A stretch of 64,000 bases of DNA from the NCBI GenBank assembly GCA_947069175.1, contig CAMTDV010000019.1:72663358-72727357 (forward strand). The letters run 5' to 3'. Each line of letters starts with the position of its first letter. The stretch's first letter is position 1. The position numbers were made by a program, and so were the translations under genes. Under the pieces are notes generated by a model that made no database searches, was not told the origin of the DNA, and saw only the letters and a list, made by a program, of their open reading frames with translations. The stretch comes from Scalesia atractyloides (lineage: Eukaryota; Streptophyta; Magnoliopsida; Asterales; Asteraceae). Below, piece after piece: positions 1 through 12,545 of this stretch.

Positions 1-1376
1 ACAAGTTCGAGCGAACTTGATGCTTTCCGAGCGAACTTGACTGTTTTGGCATCCAAATCGGCGTTTTTGCGTCCTTTGCTGAGGAAAATCGAGTGTCCAT
101 CCCTCCAACCTTAAGCCACTGAGTAAAACTTAGGCTGGAGAGGTCTTTTGGAGCGAGTTTAGCCATTTTACAGAAACTTGGGCTAATACGGGCGAACTTG
201 AGAGTTCGTACGGGTTAGCCCTAGCTTGTGTAAAGTGACGATTTCGTCCTTGTGCTTCCGGATCTGAGATCTTGCTTGACAACGCCACGTTACTTCAAGT
301 GAACGAAACATACGTCATTTAGTCTGAATATTGTGTGAAAATCGATGTTTGAAAGGTTTTCCTTAGATCTAAACATAGATCTAAGTGAAAAACAGAAGTT
401 TTGTATAAAAAGATGAAGATTTTCGTAAACAGAAGAGATTTGATGAAAACGAAGGCAAAGCATTGTGCAAAATCGTTGTAAAGGTTGTAGAACGTCGTGT
501 AGCTTGAAAACGGGTTGAATTTACTTAGAAAACAAAGGGTTTCGGTTGTGGGAGCTCCGGCGAACTTGCAACAAGTTCAAATGAGAAGAGGAGCTGGGTA
601 TTTATAGGTGAGGTGAGAATGGAGTGGGCAGAACATCAAAGTATCAGTGGCGAACTTGTATCAAGTTCGGCGAACTTGTTATCAGCGAACTTATTTTCCC
701 TGGTTTTAAGACAAGTTCGGGCGGACTTGTGGTTTGTGAAGAGTTATATGGCTCAGCGCGGGTCTTCGGCCGAACTTGACCTATGGCCAAGTTTTGTTCG
801 TTAATTCCGCGTTAAGAGTTCGTTTGGCGTTCGGTTCGTATTAGATAGTTATATTAAGCGTTATAATTGATACAATAGTGCGATTTAGCGATTCGTGCGT
901 GTGAGAGTGTTGCGGTAGCATTGTAACCATAACATAAACAAATATAACACACATAAAACATAATTCCACATAATTAACTGTTTTTGCGATGCGATGGCAC
1001 AAGTGGTTATTGTACAACAACACACTCAGCTATTAAGTAACATTTGTTACTTGTGATTGCCATTTGAATTAGCGATTAATAAGCGATTAAATGCTATATA
1101 ATGTGATAAAATATATAATTAGCAAACATAACTTTTCCATAATCGAATCTCGATTTACAGTGCAAGATACAAACGGAATAAACGGAAAAAGTTACAAACG
1201 GTATTAAAAGCTCTTGTGTCCTTGGACGATCTCGGTATCTTACGAACACTATACTACGCTCACGATGGGTGCACTTGTCCAAGTGTGTGTTTAGTGTTGT
1301 TAAATATCGTGTTTTATAAATGTAAAACTTGACTAACGCGTAAAATAGCCTCAAATATTAATAAATTATAAAACGT
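1..1376 (-). mobile_element. LTR of a Ty3/gypsy-type element (partial, right part only)
   Basis: This stretch reads as part of a long terminal repeat on the minus strand. It holds a TATA-like box (reverse complement of tatttatag at 599-607) and ends near 1370-1376 with acgttac, the reverse complement of the TGTAACG start used by the neighbouring LTRs. The octamer CGAACTTG and its reverse complement recur about ten times between 3 and 778. The left end lies outside the window, so whether this is a solo LTR or the LTR of a full element cannot be told. No coding capacity is visible; the 63-codon frame at 613-804 is inside the LTR. The right end is the least certain boundary. Confidence 0.55.
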
Positions 1377-3918
1377 TACGCACACCAATAAGTTCAATAA
1401 AACAAAATATTCAAATGTAGTATTTCTTGTGCTTTCTATGTCGTCCCTACTAGATTCGTCATAAACATCATCATCAACCTATAACATGATTAAAAATATG
1501 GTTCACGCAAAAGCATTGGCGAGCACACAAGTTTTAAAGTAAAATAGCATAAGTATAAAAAGAAATTACTCGAATCCACATGGCAATTGTATACAAGGTA
1601 AACTAGCATGCAATACTAAATGTCAAACCCAAGTGTCTACAAGAATTATAAGTGCCCTCGCCATAAAAGTAACGAGACTAATTATGAATAAAGCTTAACA
1701 ATACCCCGACGGGCGGCGTGCTACTCCTCTAGCATTATATATATTAAGTTAGGCTAGCTAAGTTAATGACAAAAGCATGTATGTATCTAGCATGAACCTA
1801 AGCATAACAATAAGCATGTATAACGGATTGAGTGTATAAAGTATGTTGTGTGTATTTTATGTATTTTGTAAGTTAACATGTTACAACCTAAAATGTGTAA
1901 ACGTTGAAAATGGGTCAAGTGTACTCAGGTTTTGCAAGCTTCCACTTGGAAATTCCGTGAAAAGTTGTTGGTTTGGAGATGGAACACTGAGTCCTTCTAC
2001 ACGAGGAAACATAGGTGTGTGAGTAGTTTAGATGATAATGGTGGATTTATATTCGAAATTTAAAGCATAACAAAAGTAGGTATACGAGAAAATACTCATC
2101 TAGACTTAATACTCGTTCTTGAGACTATAGAACCCATAGGGGTTAGAATGATTTCATGGGTTAAATACCCATTAGAATCGTAACGAGAATTTAAGTACTT
2201 TAGATGACGTAACCTAGCAACCATGACGAATAATCACTTGATTATCATCGAGGGTTCGGTTATTATATTTTTATATATGTTCTATTCGTTCTATATAGCT
2301 TATTGTATAAGTTTAGTCCAACATGTATTACAAGGATCTCATATAAGTCGTGTAAGAGGTAGGAGGATAACCTTCCATTTAAGACCTCTTTTGTATATTC
2401 ACTAATGCACATGTTGTCATGAAGACAACAAGGATGTTCATGAATGAAAATGGAAATGAACAACTTCTTACTATACTAAGTGACCAAGTAAGCATCAGCC
2501 CGAGTTTCCACTTCCGACATGGAAAGAATCAACTAAGTGTCGGCAGTTAAACGGGGCTAAGTTATCTTTAGGTCTAGTAAACCACTTAGGATAGCAAGGT
2601 GAAATCACCAAGTGAGGTGGTGGATTGAGGTAGGATAGCACAAGCTTCCAAATAACCACACACTTCCATCACAAGTCTTGTTTCAAGAACAAGCTCGGTG
2701 GATACAACACTTGTGGGTTAAAAACCCTTTACAAAACAGAAAGTTTGGAGTGAATAAACACCTCCTAATTCGTATGAAACAACCTTCGCTAGCTCCCTAA
2801 TCATGAGCTCAATTAGAGGCACAAGTAGCATAAGTTTGTTTAGTTAAAGTAAGTTTAACTAATGTTTATAAGTCCATCTTCCAAAACAGAAAGTTTAGCC
2901 TTAAAAATGGTATTGTTCCACCTTGGTTTTCCATGAAAAACCTATGGTAACATCCCTACAGGCTTTAGAAACTTTGTTGAGGAAGAAGTGGAGAAATAAT
3001 GAAAATAATGAAGTTACAAAAAGATAAAAATAAGCAGAAAGTTCATGGCACTTTGGACCTCAAAAATGGTGAGGTTTCACCTTTGTTTGCCCAAGCAAAC
3101 TTGTGAAAACCTTCCTAGAGGTTATTCAAGTGTTTTAGAAGAAAGAACAAGAAGAGAATCAAAGTAGAACTGAGTTAAAACTCACTTTTAATGGCAGAAA
3201 GTTTCTGATGTTGGTGCTGAAACTCAACTGTTTTAGTGAGGTTTAAGGAGTGTAAAAGTGAAAGTGTGGCTGGAAATAAGGTGGTACTTATAGGGGAAGG
3301 ATTAGGGTTTAATTGGGTGGGCTTTGGACAAGATAGTGGGTGTTTTAGACTTGAAAAAAAGCCCAAACAAGCCATAAGGGCTGGTCCGATCGCAACTAGG
3401 CTGCCCCTTTTTTTTTATTTTTGTAATTTAATCTTAATAATTAGATTATTAGCTAACTTTTAATACATATTTAACATATGTTAAGGTTTGGCTTGATGTT
3501 TTGAAGTCTTGGACATTATATCCTCTTATTTATTAAGTAAAATGAATAAGTCTTGAAACGTTTCAGTAACTAAATGCATAAAGAGTGTGAACCGTTTAAT
3601 GAAGTGTCAAATAATACAATTTCACGATTTAACCACCAAGTGTGACACACGAATGGAGCGTTTACGAATTACGAATGCACGATAAAGACTTACATGTTAT
3701 CTTGTGTTTATAAATCATGTAACAAACGTGTTTATGAATCAACTTATAAGCGTGTATAAATGATGTGAATTTTGTATAAAGATTAATTTCATTATAACCC
3801 AAGTCTCGGATTTACAACGATTAGAATTGAGATGCGATTACAAAGGAAACGAGTTTCCGAAAATAGAATTACTTAGAAACTTTCTAAAACGGAAAGTTGC
3901 GAAAGACGAGGCGTTACA
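1377..3918 (-). mobile_element. Partial LTR of a second related element, interrupted by the first
   Basis: It aligns by eye with the complete LTR at 6904-9387: shared blocks include the region near 1450 (ctactagattc), the gcgagcacacaag block near 1520, the cgggcgg...tactcct block near 1715 and the tail near 3780-3918. It ends in gcgttaca, the reverse complement of a TGTAACGC LTR start. A TATA-like box (reverse of acttatagg) sits at about 3287-3295. The first roughly 200 bases expected from the complete copy are missing, as if the LTR at 1-1376 had inserted here. Simple AT-rich non-coding sequence otherwise. Confidence 0.6.
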
Positions 3919-5642
3919 ATAAGGTATAAACTAATAATGACCACAAACGGCGATGTGCTAATTCTTAGTGCTATACATGTTAAGGGAGGCTTTCAAGGTT
4001 AATGGTGTTATAATAAGCATATAGATTAAGCATCTATACGGTTTGAGTGTTTGCATAAGATTGTTTGTATTTGTGTATGTGTAGATTTAGTATGTTTACA
4101 TATTACAACCCAAGAAGTGATTAAAACGGAAAATGAGTCAAGTATGCTCACGGTTTACGAAAATAAGTTCCACAAATACGATTGAGCGGTTTGGGGGGTG
4201 AAATCACCAAGTTACCCTAAAAGGATAAACAAACGTGTATGAGTTTACGAATCCTAATGATGGAATGTATTCGGGAAGTTATAAGTATGAAAATACATAA
4301 AAATATCTTGCTTAGATAATTATTCAGACACTATTTTAGTTAGTGTTTTTCATGGGCACTAAGTCACCCATTATAAGTCCAAAATAAAGAGTCTATAATT
4401 AAGATAATTTCCACCTTAACGCATAATATTCAACCACGGTTTCGGATGATATTACGGTTTGGATTTGGAAGTATTACATAGATATATTAATAGATATATT
4501 ATAATCATGTGTTTGTCATGTATAAGAGGTAGGGTAATCCACTAACCTCATGAGTTTTCACCATTGCACAAAATCAACACAAGGATGATTTGGATGGTTA
4601 TGAATACAATATGAAGAACATATGCTAACTCATCTAATTCACCAAATAACCAAGTGAGTTTAACTAGACGAGTACATCCAGCATGGTTATGGTTGGAGGG
4701 TTGGTGTAGTTTGTTCACTTTGTTTGTTTGGAAGTTATTTGGTGACTTAGGTTGCATGAAATGTAAACTAATGTAACTAATATTTCTGGAACAAAACGTC
4801 AATAAAACCTACCCAACATAAGGATTTGTAGGCAACTTGAAGATGTTCCTAGGATGAATCAAGGTAAACATGTTTGAAAGTTTTAACAAAATTAAGAAAA
4901 ATCCTAACTTTGGACCTCAAAATGGTGATGTACAATCTTTGTTTACCTTGGTAAACATGTGGTAACAATCCTAGAGGTTATCTAAGGAAGGAGAAGCAAG
5001 AAAACAAGAAGAAAGTTGAAGAAACAAGCTCAAACTCAACTGATTTGAAACGTGTATGAATCTACCCAAACTTGGAACTTTGGATGATCTGAGAGAGTTT
5101 GGAAGTGATTAGAGGGTGTTGAAAGTGTTTAGGAGGTAGGAAGGATTGTATTTATAAGTGGGGATTAGGGTTTGGTGTTAAATGAAGGTGGTTGGGGTTA
5201 GGAGATGAGGGAAGGCCAAAAATTGAAAATTCATGAACCTACTGCGAGACTAGGTCCTTGCAGACTGTAAGGCATTTGGCTGCGGTCCGTTAGGACCCTA
5301 AAAAGTCAAAAATATCATTTTATTCCTTGTGGTTTGGTTGTTTGTCATTTTATGCACTATCTTCACTATGTAACATGTTTTTAGGGCTTTTAAGGCATGT
5401 ATAAGCGTGTAAAGTATGAATATGTATGAATATAATTATGAGAAAATATAATCTCATTGTATGGCTCGATTTTAAATATAAACGCGTATTTCATGATTTT
5501 TTTGCGTATTGTGCATGCATGATTAAACAAGTATGATATAATATGCGATTTCCATTATGATCATGTCTCAGAATTACAATGATTGAATTGAAAGTACGAA
5601 CTACAATAAATGAAAGAGAAACGAAAATTAAGGAACGTTACA
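3919..5642 (-). mobile_element. Partial LTR of a third related element
   Basis: It begins abruptly at a point matching the inside of the complete LTR near 7395 (the cgatgtgctaattc block) and ends with acgttaca at 5635-5642. The minus-strand TATA-like box is the reverse complement of tatttataag at 5149-5158, followed on that strand by the conserved tract of reversed aaaccctaa words. The abrupt start next to a TGTAACGC terminus fits a nested insertion of the previous LTR into this one. No gene is seen. Confidence 0.6.
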
Positions 5643-5750
5643 TATATATTACGCCATTTTTATAAAATAATAACCCACCATCTCAAAAGATCCTTGTAAA
5701 CACTCTATTCAAACCTTTGAAAAAAGATTGGCTTCAACAACCCGCGGTGG

Positions 5751-6290
5751 ATGTCATCTTCGAACCAACAATACGACCAACCACAACCACAAATGCCACC
5801 TATCGTGTTTGGAACTACAAAACTTAAATGCAATCCGAGACCCACTCGAACCATCCAAACTCAACCATAGACGCATGAAGAAAGTCAGTGTATCCAACCA
5901 TCCTCAAAAGTTAACAATTGTCGATGAATGAAGAGACATTGGCAGACGCTTGGGTCGACATCTCAGAGGATTTGATCACTAGTAATGTACAATCACGAAA
6001 TAACATGTGGTTGCGCGTCATAGAGAAGTTTCACTCTTTCATGGGTTGAGAAGTGTATCGTTGTGTTGATATGATTAGTTCAAGATTCCGAGAAATTTGA
6101 CAAAGGGTGTTCAAGTTTTCGGTGTATGCAACGATAAATATCATGTTGAGCAAGGTCAAGTTTTTAACATTTGTCCATTTGGATGTTCTCTGGCATAACT
6201 CAAAGTGGGTGGTGATACTCGAAAGCTTCAACAATCAACATGTTATAAAAAAGGCATCGAAGACACCCGACGACACGACTAGTGGATACC
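5751..6290 (+). pseudogene. Broken PIF/Harbinger-associated Myb/SANT-like ORF
   Basis: Translation starts at an ATG at 5751 with MSSSNQQYDQPQPQMPP, then changes frame and meets stops. Further on, in another frame, come LADAWVDISEDL and NNMWLRVIEKFHSFMG (about 5940-6048), then DMISSRFREI, interrupted by stops, then a last block ending near 6290. This order (Q/P-rich start, acidic WVxIS helix, WxRV..F, SRFRxI, late ..W..SKW) is that of the trihelix/Myb-like second protein of PIF/Harbinger transposons, often labelled glutathione S-transferase T3-like in plant annotations. At least two frameshifts and three stops make it dead. Family assignment is by recalled pattern, not by search. Confidence 0.55.
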
Positions 6291-6302
6291 AATGAAAGAC
6301 CA

Positions 6303-6898
6303 CACGAACCAGGGGAATTAGATCGGTATTAATTTGGTTCGTTACTGGTACCGGTACAATTCATGGCTTGGTTTAGAAATCAACACGTTTTACATCGACC
6401 AACAATGATAAAAACGGACACTCGTACCGACACCGATGTTGTTCGAACGGAATCGATCGGTTTAGATTGTCATGGTACTGGTACCGATATTCAATTATCA
6501 TCACATAAAGAGTTGTATAAATGTAAATTTTTGAAATTGGAAACCATAAAATGAATACATGTATAGATACCGATGTTATCGAAAGAAAGGGCAATAAAAA
6601 TAAATACCAATACCAAACTGCTTTGTTCATACGGTTTCGGCTTTGGCTCACTACAGTAGCAACACGTTATTTGTTATCAAACAAGTAACGATAAAAAATA
6701 ACACACACTAGCACTGATGTTGTTTAGTTCGGTAAATATGTAGCAATACAATCTTAGTTTATCAAAAGCAAGAACAATAAAAATATATATCGGTACTGAT
6801 ACAAATGTTGTTCAGTCGGTTTTGGTTCCGTTTGATACGACAGTGGCACAATAGTCATTCTCAATAAAGCTTATACGACAATGTTGAAATAAAATAAA
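6303..6898 (+). mobile_element. Helitron-like repeat H1, left part
   Basis: Degenerate repeats of ggtaccggtaccgatgttg type, with gttcggtt and aaagcaaaaacaataaaaat words, match the repeats at 37260-39387 and 33700-34215. The copy is split by the solo LTR at 6904-9387 and resumes at 9393. The 5' end is not recognised; 6303 is only where the similarity starts. No coding frame of interest. Confidence 0.5.
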
Positions 6899-6903
6899 CA
6901 TAG
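6899..6903. repeat. Target-site duplication CATAG, left copy
   Basis: Five bases immediately before TGTCACACC; the same five bases follow the other end of the LTR at 9388-9392. Confidence 0.85.
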
Positions 6904-9387
6904 TGTCACACCCCAACCGATGGCGGAATCATAAGGGCGGAGGTAAATGATTGCTCGAGACATATAACACTATTTGTGACAATATTAAATTCAAAACTAA
7001 TTTCATTTCATTGATAAGAAAGGTCAAGTACAATATAAGGAAAACAAATACAACGTTTCAAATTTTAAAATGCAACAACGGAATCGAAAGTACAAGTACA
7101 ACATGAGACTAATTAAAGGGGTTTCTAGTTCATCCTACTAGATTCCATGCTTCAACCGTGTCATCATATTCCTGCAACATTTATTAAAGTATAGTTTAAC
7201 ACACAAGGCATTAGCGAGCATACAAGTTTGGGTACTACGTATTATAAAAGTCTAACATTCAACATGGCATAATCATTTACTTAAACTATCATACAATACT
7301 AAGCAATGCTACTACACATGTCAACCCAAAGTTTACCGCTAGAATAATCCATAGCAATGAAAAGACCGTTTTGTTTACTTAACATTACCTCACGAATACG
7401 GGCGGTGCATTACTCCTATAGCATTACAATTTTAAGGGAGGCTTGTACGAAGTTAATGACGTAGTATAAAGCATACGATTCTAGCATGAATAAGTTACAA
7501 GTATTTGATTTAAGCATGTATGTTTGATTTGTATATTGGTCATGTATAAAGCATAGTGATTTTGTGGGTTTAATAAGCATATACGTTGCACCCAAAAGTG
7601 TAAAGAGGAAAAGGGGGAATCGAGTATACTCACAATTTTGCAAAACTTCCTTTGTTATTCCCGTGAAGAGCTGGAGAGTTGGGATGGAACACCGAGTTAT
7701 CCTACATGAGGAAACGTAGGTATGTGAGTATTTGGATGTTAACAGAGGATTCGGATTCGGAAGTAAAGTATGTAAAAGTATGTATACAAGAAAGTAATTA
7801 TCTAGTCTTAAACACTCGTTTTTGACACTACATGTCCCGTATGGGTTGATGTGATTTCATGGGTCAAGTTACCCATCAGAATTGTAACGAGAGGCTCAAG
7901 ACTTAGATAATATAACCTATTACCATGACAAGTAACCCCGTTGATTATCATCAAAATTCGGTTATGTGTGTGTGTAATATATATATGATATATATATATT
8001 ATATATATTGATACAGTTTATATAATATAATTCTAAACTAAGTTCATCAAGAATGTCATAGATTGTCATATAAGTCAAGCATGGATGTAGGAGGATAACC
8101 GTCCTTTAACCTCATTCGTAAGATTCACCAATGCACAAATCATCACAAGGATGATTCGGATGGTCATGAATGAAAGGAAATGTACACTGATTACTATATC
8201 AAGTAGCCAAGTAAACATTAACCGTGAGCCACTTCCAACATGGAAAGAGTCAACTAAGTGTCGGAGTATATATGGGGTTAGGTTACTTTCAATCTAGCAA
8301 ACTACTTGAGATAGCAATGGTAAAATATCAAGTGAGGTGGTGGAATGAAGTTAGGATAGCCAAGGCTTCCAAGTATTCACACTTATACCAAAACACAAAT
8401 CTTGTCACAAGAATCATAACAAGCTCGGATGGTTTCATCATTGTGGGTTGTGTAAACCCTTTTCAAACAGAAAGTTTAAATGTGTTTGCACCTCTTAAAC
8501 TCATAAGGATCCACTCCTAACAAGTCTCATAATCTTTGATAGATTCAAGACAAGTAGGCACAAGATTTAAACAAGAAAAACATAGTTTTATAAAAGTTAC
8601 AAAGAAATCTTCCAAAACAGAAAGTTTGGTCTTCAAAATGGTGATGTTCCACCTTGGTTTACCATTGTAAACCTGTGGAAACACTCCTAGAGGTGTTTCA
8701 AGCTTTGTAGAGGAAGAAGAAGTGAAGAAAAGATGAATATATGTGAGTTTGGACTCACTTTTAGCACTTAGAGTAATCTGCCAAGAACTTGTATTTGCAG
8801 AGATTAGAGAGTAATTTGGGAGTGTAAATGAGTTGGAAAAGTGAAAATGGGTGTTAGGAAGCTTGTTATATAGTGGGTTAGTAGGGTTTTGAGTTAAATG
8901 AGGTTTAAAGGTGATTGGGGGTGAAAAAGGTGGGGAAAATGGACCAACCCGTAAGATTAAAACAACTTTTTGCGGATTGAAGTCTCTCGCCACCTGCGAG
9001 AGGCGAAGCCTTGTCTCTCGCGCCCCGCCAGAAGCCTAATTTAGGCAGATTTTGCAATTTGGTCCCTGAACTTGGTTTTTCCTCATTTTAAGCTAAAACT
9101 TGGTGTTTTGGCATGTTTTTAAAGTGTATAACAGTATAATTTGAGTATCGAGAGTGTATGTATGAGTATTTGCATGTATAACGAGTATCGGTTTGTGAGT
9201 AAACATGTATTAAACGACCGCATGCATGTAAGACAAGTATGTATAAAGTATGAATTCCATTACGATTAAAGTCTTGGATTTACAAGGTTGGGAATGAATA
9301 CGGATGCAACACGAATATAAGTTTCTAAAAATAGAAATATGATTACACTTTCTAAATAAAGAAAGTACAAAAATGTGAAGCGTTACA
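6904..9387 (-). mobile_element. Complete solo LTR (Ty3/gypsy type)
   Basis: The 2484-bp unit begins TGTCACACCCC and ends GCGTTACA, that is TGTAACGC...GTGACA on the minus strand, the TG...CA ends of an LTR. It is flanked by perfect 5-bp duplications (CATAG). Its last 26 bases on the minus strand match the 3' end of the LTR at 58799-61474. A minus-strand TATA-like box lies at about 8866-8873. No internal domain, primer site or polypurine tract adjoins it, so it is a solo LTR left by unequal recombination. The 158-codon frame at 8517-8993 (-) lies inside it and shows no known domain. Confidence 0.88.
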
Positions 9388-9392
9388 CATAG
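9388..9392. repeat. Target-site duplication CATAG, right copy
   Basis: Matches 6899-6903 exactly and closes the solo LTR. Confidence 0.85.
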
Positions 9393-9576
9393 AACGCAAA
9401 CTAACCGAACCGATATCTACTTAACAATATCGGTCAACGGTATCGATATTCATTTATATTGTTTTCGATTGATGCAAGGTTTTCTCTGTCGATTACTATA
9501 GCGAGTGTCGGTATTGTAACGAACCGAAAAGATACCGGTCAAATTCCCACCGTGAAACGCGAGGGAAAATCACTAG
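9393..9576 (+). mobile_element. Helitron-like repeat H1, right part with 3' hairpin and CTAG end
   Basis: It continues the repeat broken at 6898 (cgcaaactaaccgaaccgatatc...). The 3' end shows a short GC-rich hairpin, ttccc at about 9544-9548 pairing with gggaa at about 9563-9567, then CTAG at 9573-9576 followed by T. Helitrons end in a hairpin plus CTRR and insert before T. A second copy ends the same way at 39384-39387. Confidence 0.55.
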
Positions 9577-11521
9577 TTTTTATCATAATGTGATGGTTTG
9601 AAAATATGTGAATCGTTTATCTAAGTTACCTTTATGTTTATTTTTCTACAAATTGTTAAAACTTAAAACCATGAATTGTACATAAAAATAAAAATGACGT
9701 TATGGTGAAAATTGTAGTGAAGAGTAGAATCATGCCTACCAAATGTGAAAACAACGGAAACTTGATGGAATAATATGACGTTGATGTGACATTTTCTATT
9801 GTGCTAGAGCGTGGAACCACATTGATAAGTATAAAATTCAACATATATTTTATATCAAATGGAGTGCGTTTTTATTGTTTTATTTGGTTTAATTTTGAAA
9901 AATAAGTCGTTTATTTGTTTACTTTTGATTTTCAGAGTTAAAAATGCATAAACCGACAAAAGCAGCAAATTGATGACGAAAAACAAGACTTTTCCAAAAA
10001 ACCAGGAAAATCACACGCCCTCGTGTTCCTCCCACACGCCCCCGTGCTTGTCCTCCCATAAAAGACAAAAGATAGTCCCCTTTTGTGGTCAAGGGGCAGC
10101 GCCTCAAAGCTTAAAACAGTTTACAAGTGTCAACACATGCATGAACAATAGGTTTAAACCTTAGAACGGGGAGTCACATTTAACTAGTTTTGCCACATAA
10201 GATAATAGCAAGATATAAGTTTAAATATGAAGTAAAAAGACTTAGGTTGTGTACTATGGCGCTCAAGCCCTTTCATTCCACATCATTATCATGTCATAAA
10301 GTAACTGTCATCTTACTGACATATCACCACCCCGTTTTCCTTCACTTTTTTTCACTAACACCTACTATAGTTTCACACTCTTTCACGCCCTATTGAAATA
10401 TTATTAAAATCTAACAAGTTAAAAGGAAAAAAAAAAAAAAAATCATCTCATTGGTTGACACATGGAGACCCACCACACAAACCCTCCTCACGTCGTGGCT
10501 TCCTCTCTGCATGCCCCTCTCCCGCCCTCCACCACGCCCCCTACTTCAGTGTTCTCCGACCTACCATGCCGACCTCCTTGCTAGGTGAAGGGGCATGCCT
10601 CCATAGTAACCAACCTTATAATAATTTGAATAGAAGAATTGAAAAGGAATGAGGTGTAAGTCAAGCAAAGGCGGTGTGCTTATTTCCCATTTTAAAAAAC
10701 ATATTTTCTCATATTTCCTCAAGAAAATCGTTCAAGTTAATCTTAGAACCAATCGTTCATTATCTAATGGATCTTTCCGTTTTAATACTCTATCCGAGAG
10801 TTATCAGTATTTATCAAATTTGTTCCTATCTAACTTATCATATATGTTCCTATCTAACGGAACACTATTGAATCAAATGACAAAAGCATTGTTGAGAAAA
10901 AGATTATTAGCATATTAAACTCCCCAAACATTACATAAAAAACACGAAAAAGTTGCTCAATCCAGATTTGTTATATTAAAGTCATTATACTTATTTAAAA
11001 TGCATGTATGAAAAAAATCAAGCTAATGTTAACATTTAAATTAGTCAAAAAGTGACATTAATTTTTTTTAAAGAATATACATAACTTATCGTGACCAAGC
11101 TAAAAGTTAACGATTTATGATTTTATCTATTTTTCAATAATATATGCATTATAAATAAGTGTAGAGATATTAGCATAGTAATCTCAGATTTAAAAAAAAA
11201 TTCAGTAAGTTTATGGACTTTAATATGCCAATTTCCAAAGTTATGTTAAAAAGTTCTTTTATGAAGAAAAAGTATGTTATTTTTTTCTGATATAAAAGTT
11301 CTTTTATGGAAAAAAAGTATGTTATTTTTTCTGATATTATTTGTTTTATTAAGTTAAAAAATTAATTAAAGAAATACGATTGAAATAAACGAACGCGGAA
11401 CATGCCATGCATTTTCTTTTTTTAATCCATGTATTTGCAACTTTTTAATAAACCATTATTTATTATATATTTTTATCCCATAAATAAACGTCTATACATA
11501 TTTATTAAATACATAATAAAT
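9577..11521. other. AT-rich spacer without recognisable gene
   Basis: I see no convincing coding region. A C-rich patch at about 10010-10110 (repeated cacgccc words) and another at 10455-10600 look like fragments of LTR or untranslated sequence but lack ends. A 16-base A tract lies near 10427. A 45-bp unit is tandemly doubled at 11249-11337. The overlapping short frames at 9919-10918 are mostly low-complexity. Confidence 0.5.
11249..11337. repeat. Tandem duplication, about 2 x 45 bp
   Basis: The unit starting aaaagttcttttatg recurs after 45 bases with a few substitutions; both copies end in ttctgatat. Confidence 0.8.
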
Positions 11522-11936
11522 CATGGTTGTAAAAGTCTCTAGACGCTTCCTAGTCGGTCGACCGGGGAGTTGAGGGTACTCGGTCTAGGCAGAGAGTACA
11601 CGGGGAGTACTCGGACATGTTAAATTATAAAGAAATTACTTTTTGGAGATTAAATATATGTCAAATAACATAAAATTACTAATATTTATAACAAAATACG
11701 TGAAAATGATATTCATTCTTTAATATTCTTTGATATGATAGGCATAGAAATTATGTTTTATTATTATTTAAGTCAACTAGGCCGACTTGACCTACTAGAT
11801 TCGAGTCTGGCCAGGTTGACCACGTTTGACCGATTCTGAGTAATTAGGCGGAGTCGAAGAAAGTCGTCTCGACAGCCTACCTTGTAGCGACTACTCGAGG
11901 AGTAGTCGGCCTTGAAAACCTTGTTTTCCAACCATG
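11522..11936. mobile_element. MITE-like element with CATGGTTG ends
   Basis: The ends CATGGTTG and CAACCATG are inverted, and the interior carries inverted blocks such as ctactcgaggagtag and gactaggagt-like words (agtcgg, ggccgac). About 415 bp, non-coding. A target duplication could not be settled because both flanks are AT-rich. Confidence 0.45.
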
Positions 11937-12545
11937 TATATAATACAATAGAATTTCAAATATGAGGATTAGTTGACAAACTCCTGTCAATTTTTAAGGT
12001 TGTAAAAGATAACGTTCGACTTTTGTTGTCAAAGAATGAAGTCGAATGCCATTAGATTTCAGAACAAGACACAACTTTCTTTCATGTAGAATTAGCATGG
12101 CCCACAATAAGAGATGGTAACATTCTTAACCAACTTCCTAACGCTATATGTTATCGTTTAATAAAAAATGCATAACGAAATGTTATGTTACTGCTACATA
12201 AATAACAAGCTTTAATTAACATATTCTTTGATTATTATGTTATGGTTTAACTAACCATTTATATTTAAAAAAAAACATTAAAATAATAAAAACTAAAGTA
12301 ATCTAAAAATGGGTGAAGTGTAACCTTTTTAGAGCAAAACTATCCACACACACCCCCAAAAGCTAATTCAAGACCACATTGTCGTGTACTGACCTATGCT
12401 CAACTTAGGTTAACTAATAATACAAATGATTTTAAAATAAAAAGGGTAAGAAGCTATCGTAGATTGACAAGTGTCCAAAGAGGAATCAAGTGAGAATGGT
12501 GATTTTGTCAAAGAGAACAAAAAGAACAGGCACATGCTATTTCTC
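11937..12545. other. AT-rich spacer
   Basis: No gene, element end or long repeat was recognised here. Confidence 0.5.

Noticed and set aside
8517..8993. 158-codon frame (-)
   Set aside because: Inside the solo LTR, no domain and low-complexity Ser/Thr/Pro composition; chance frame.
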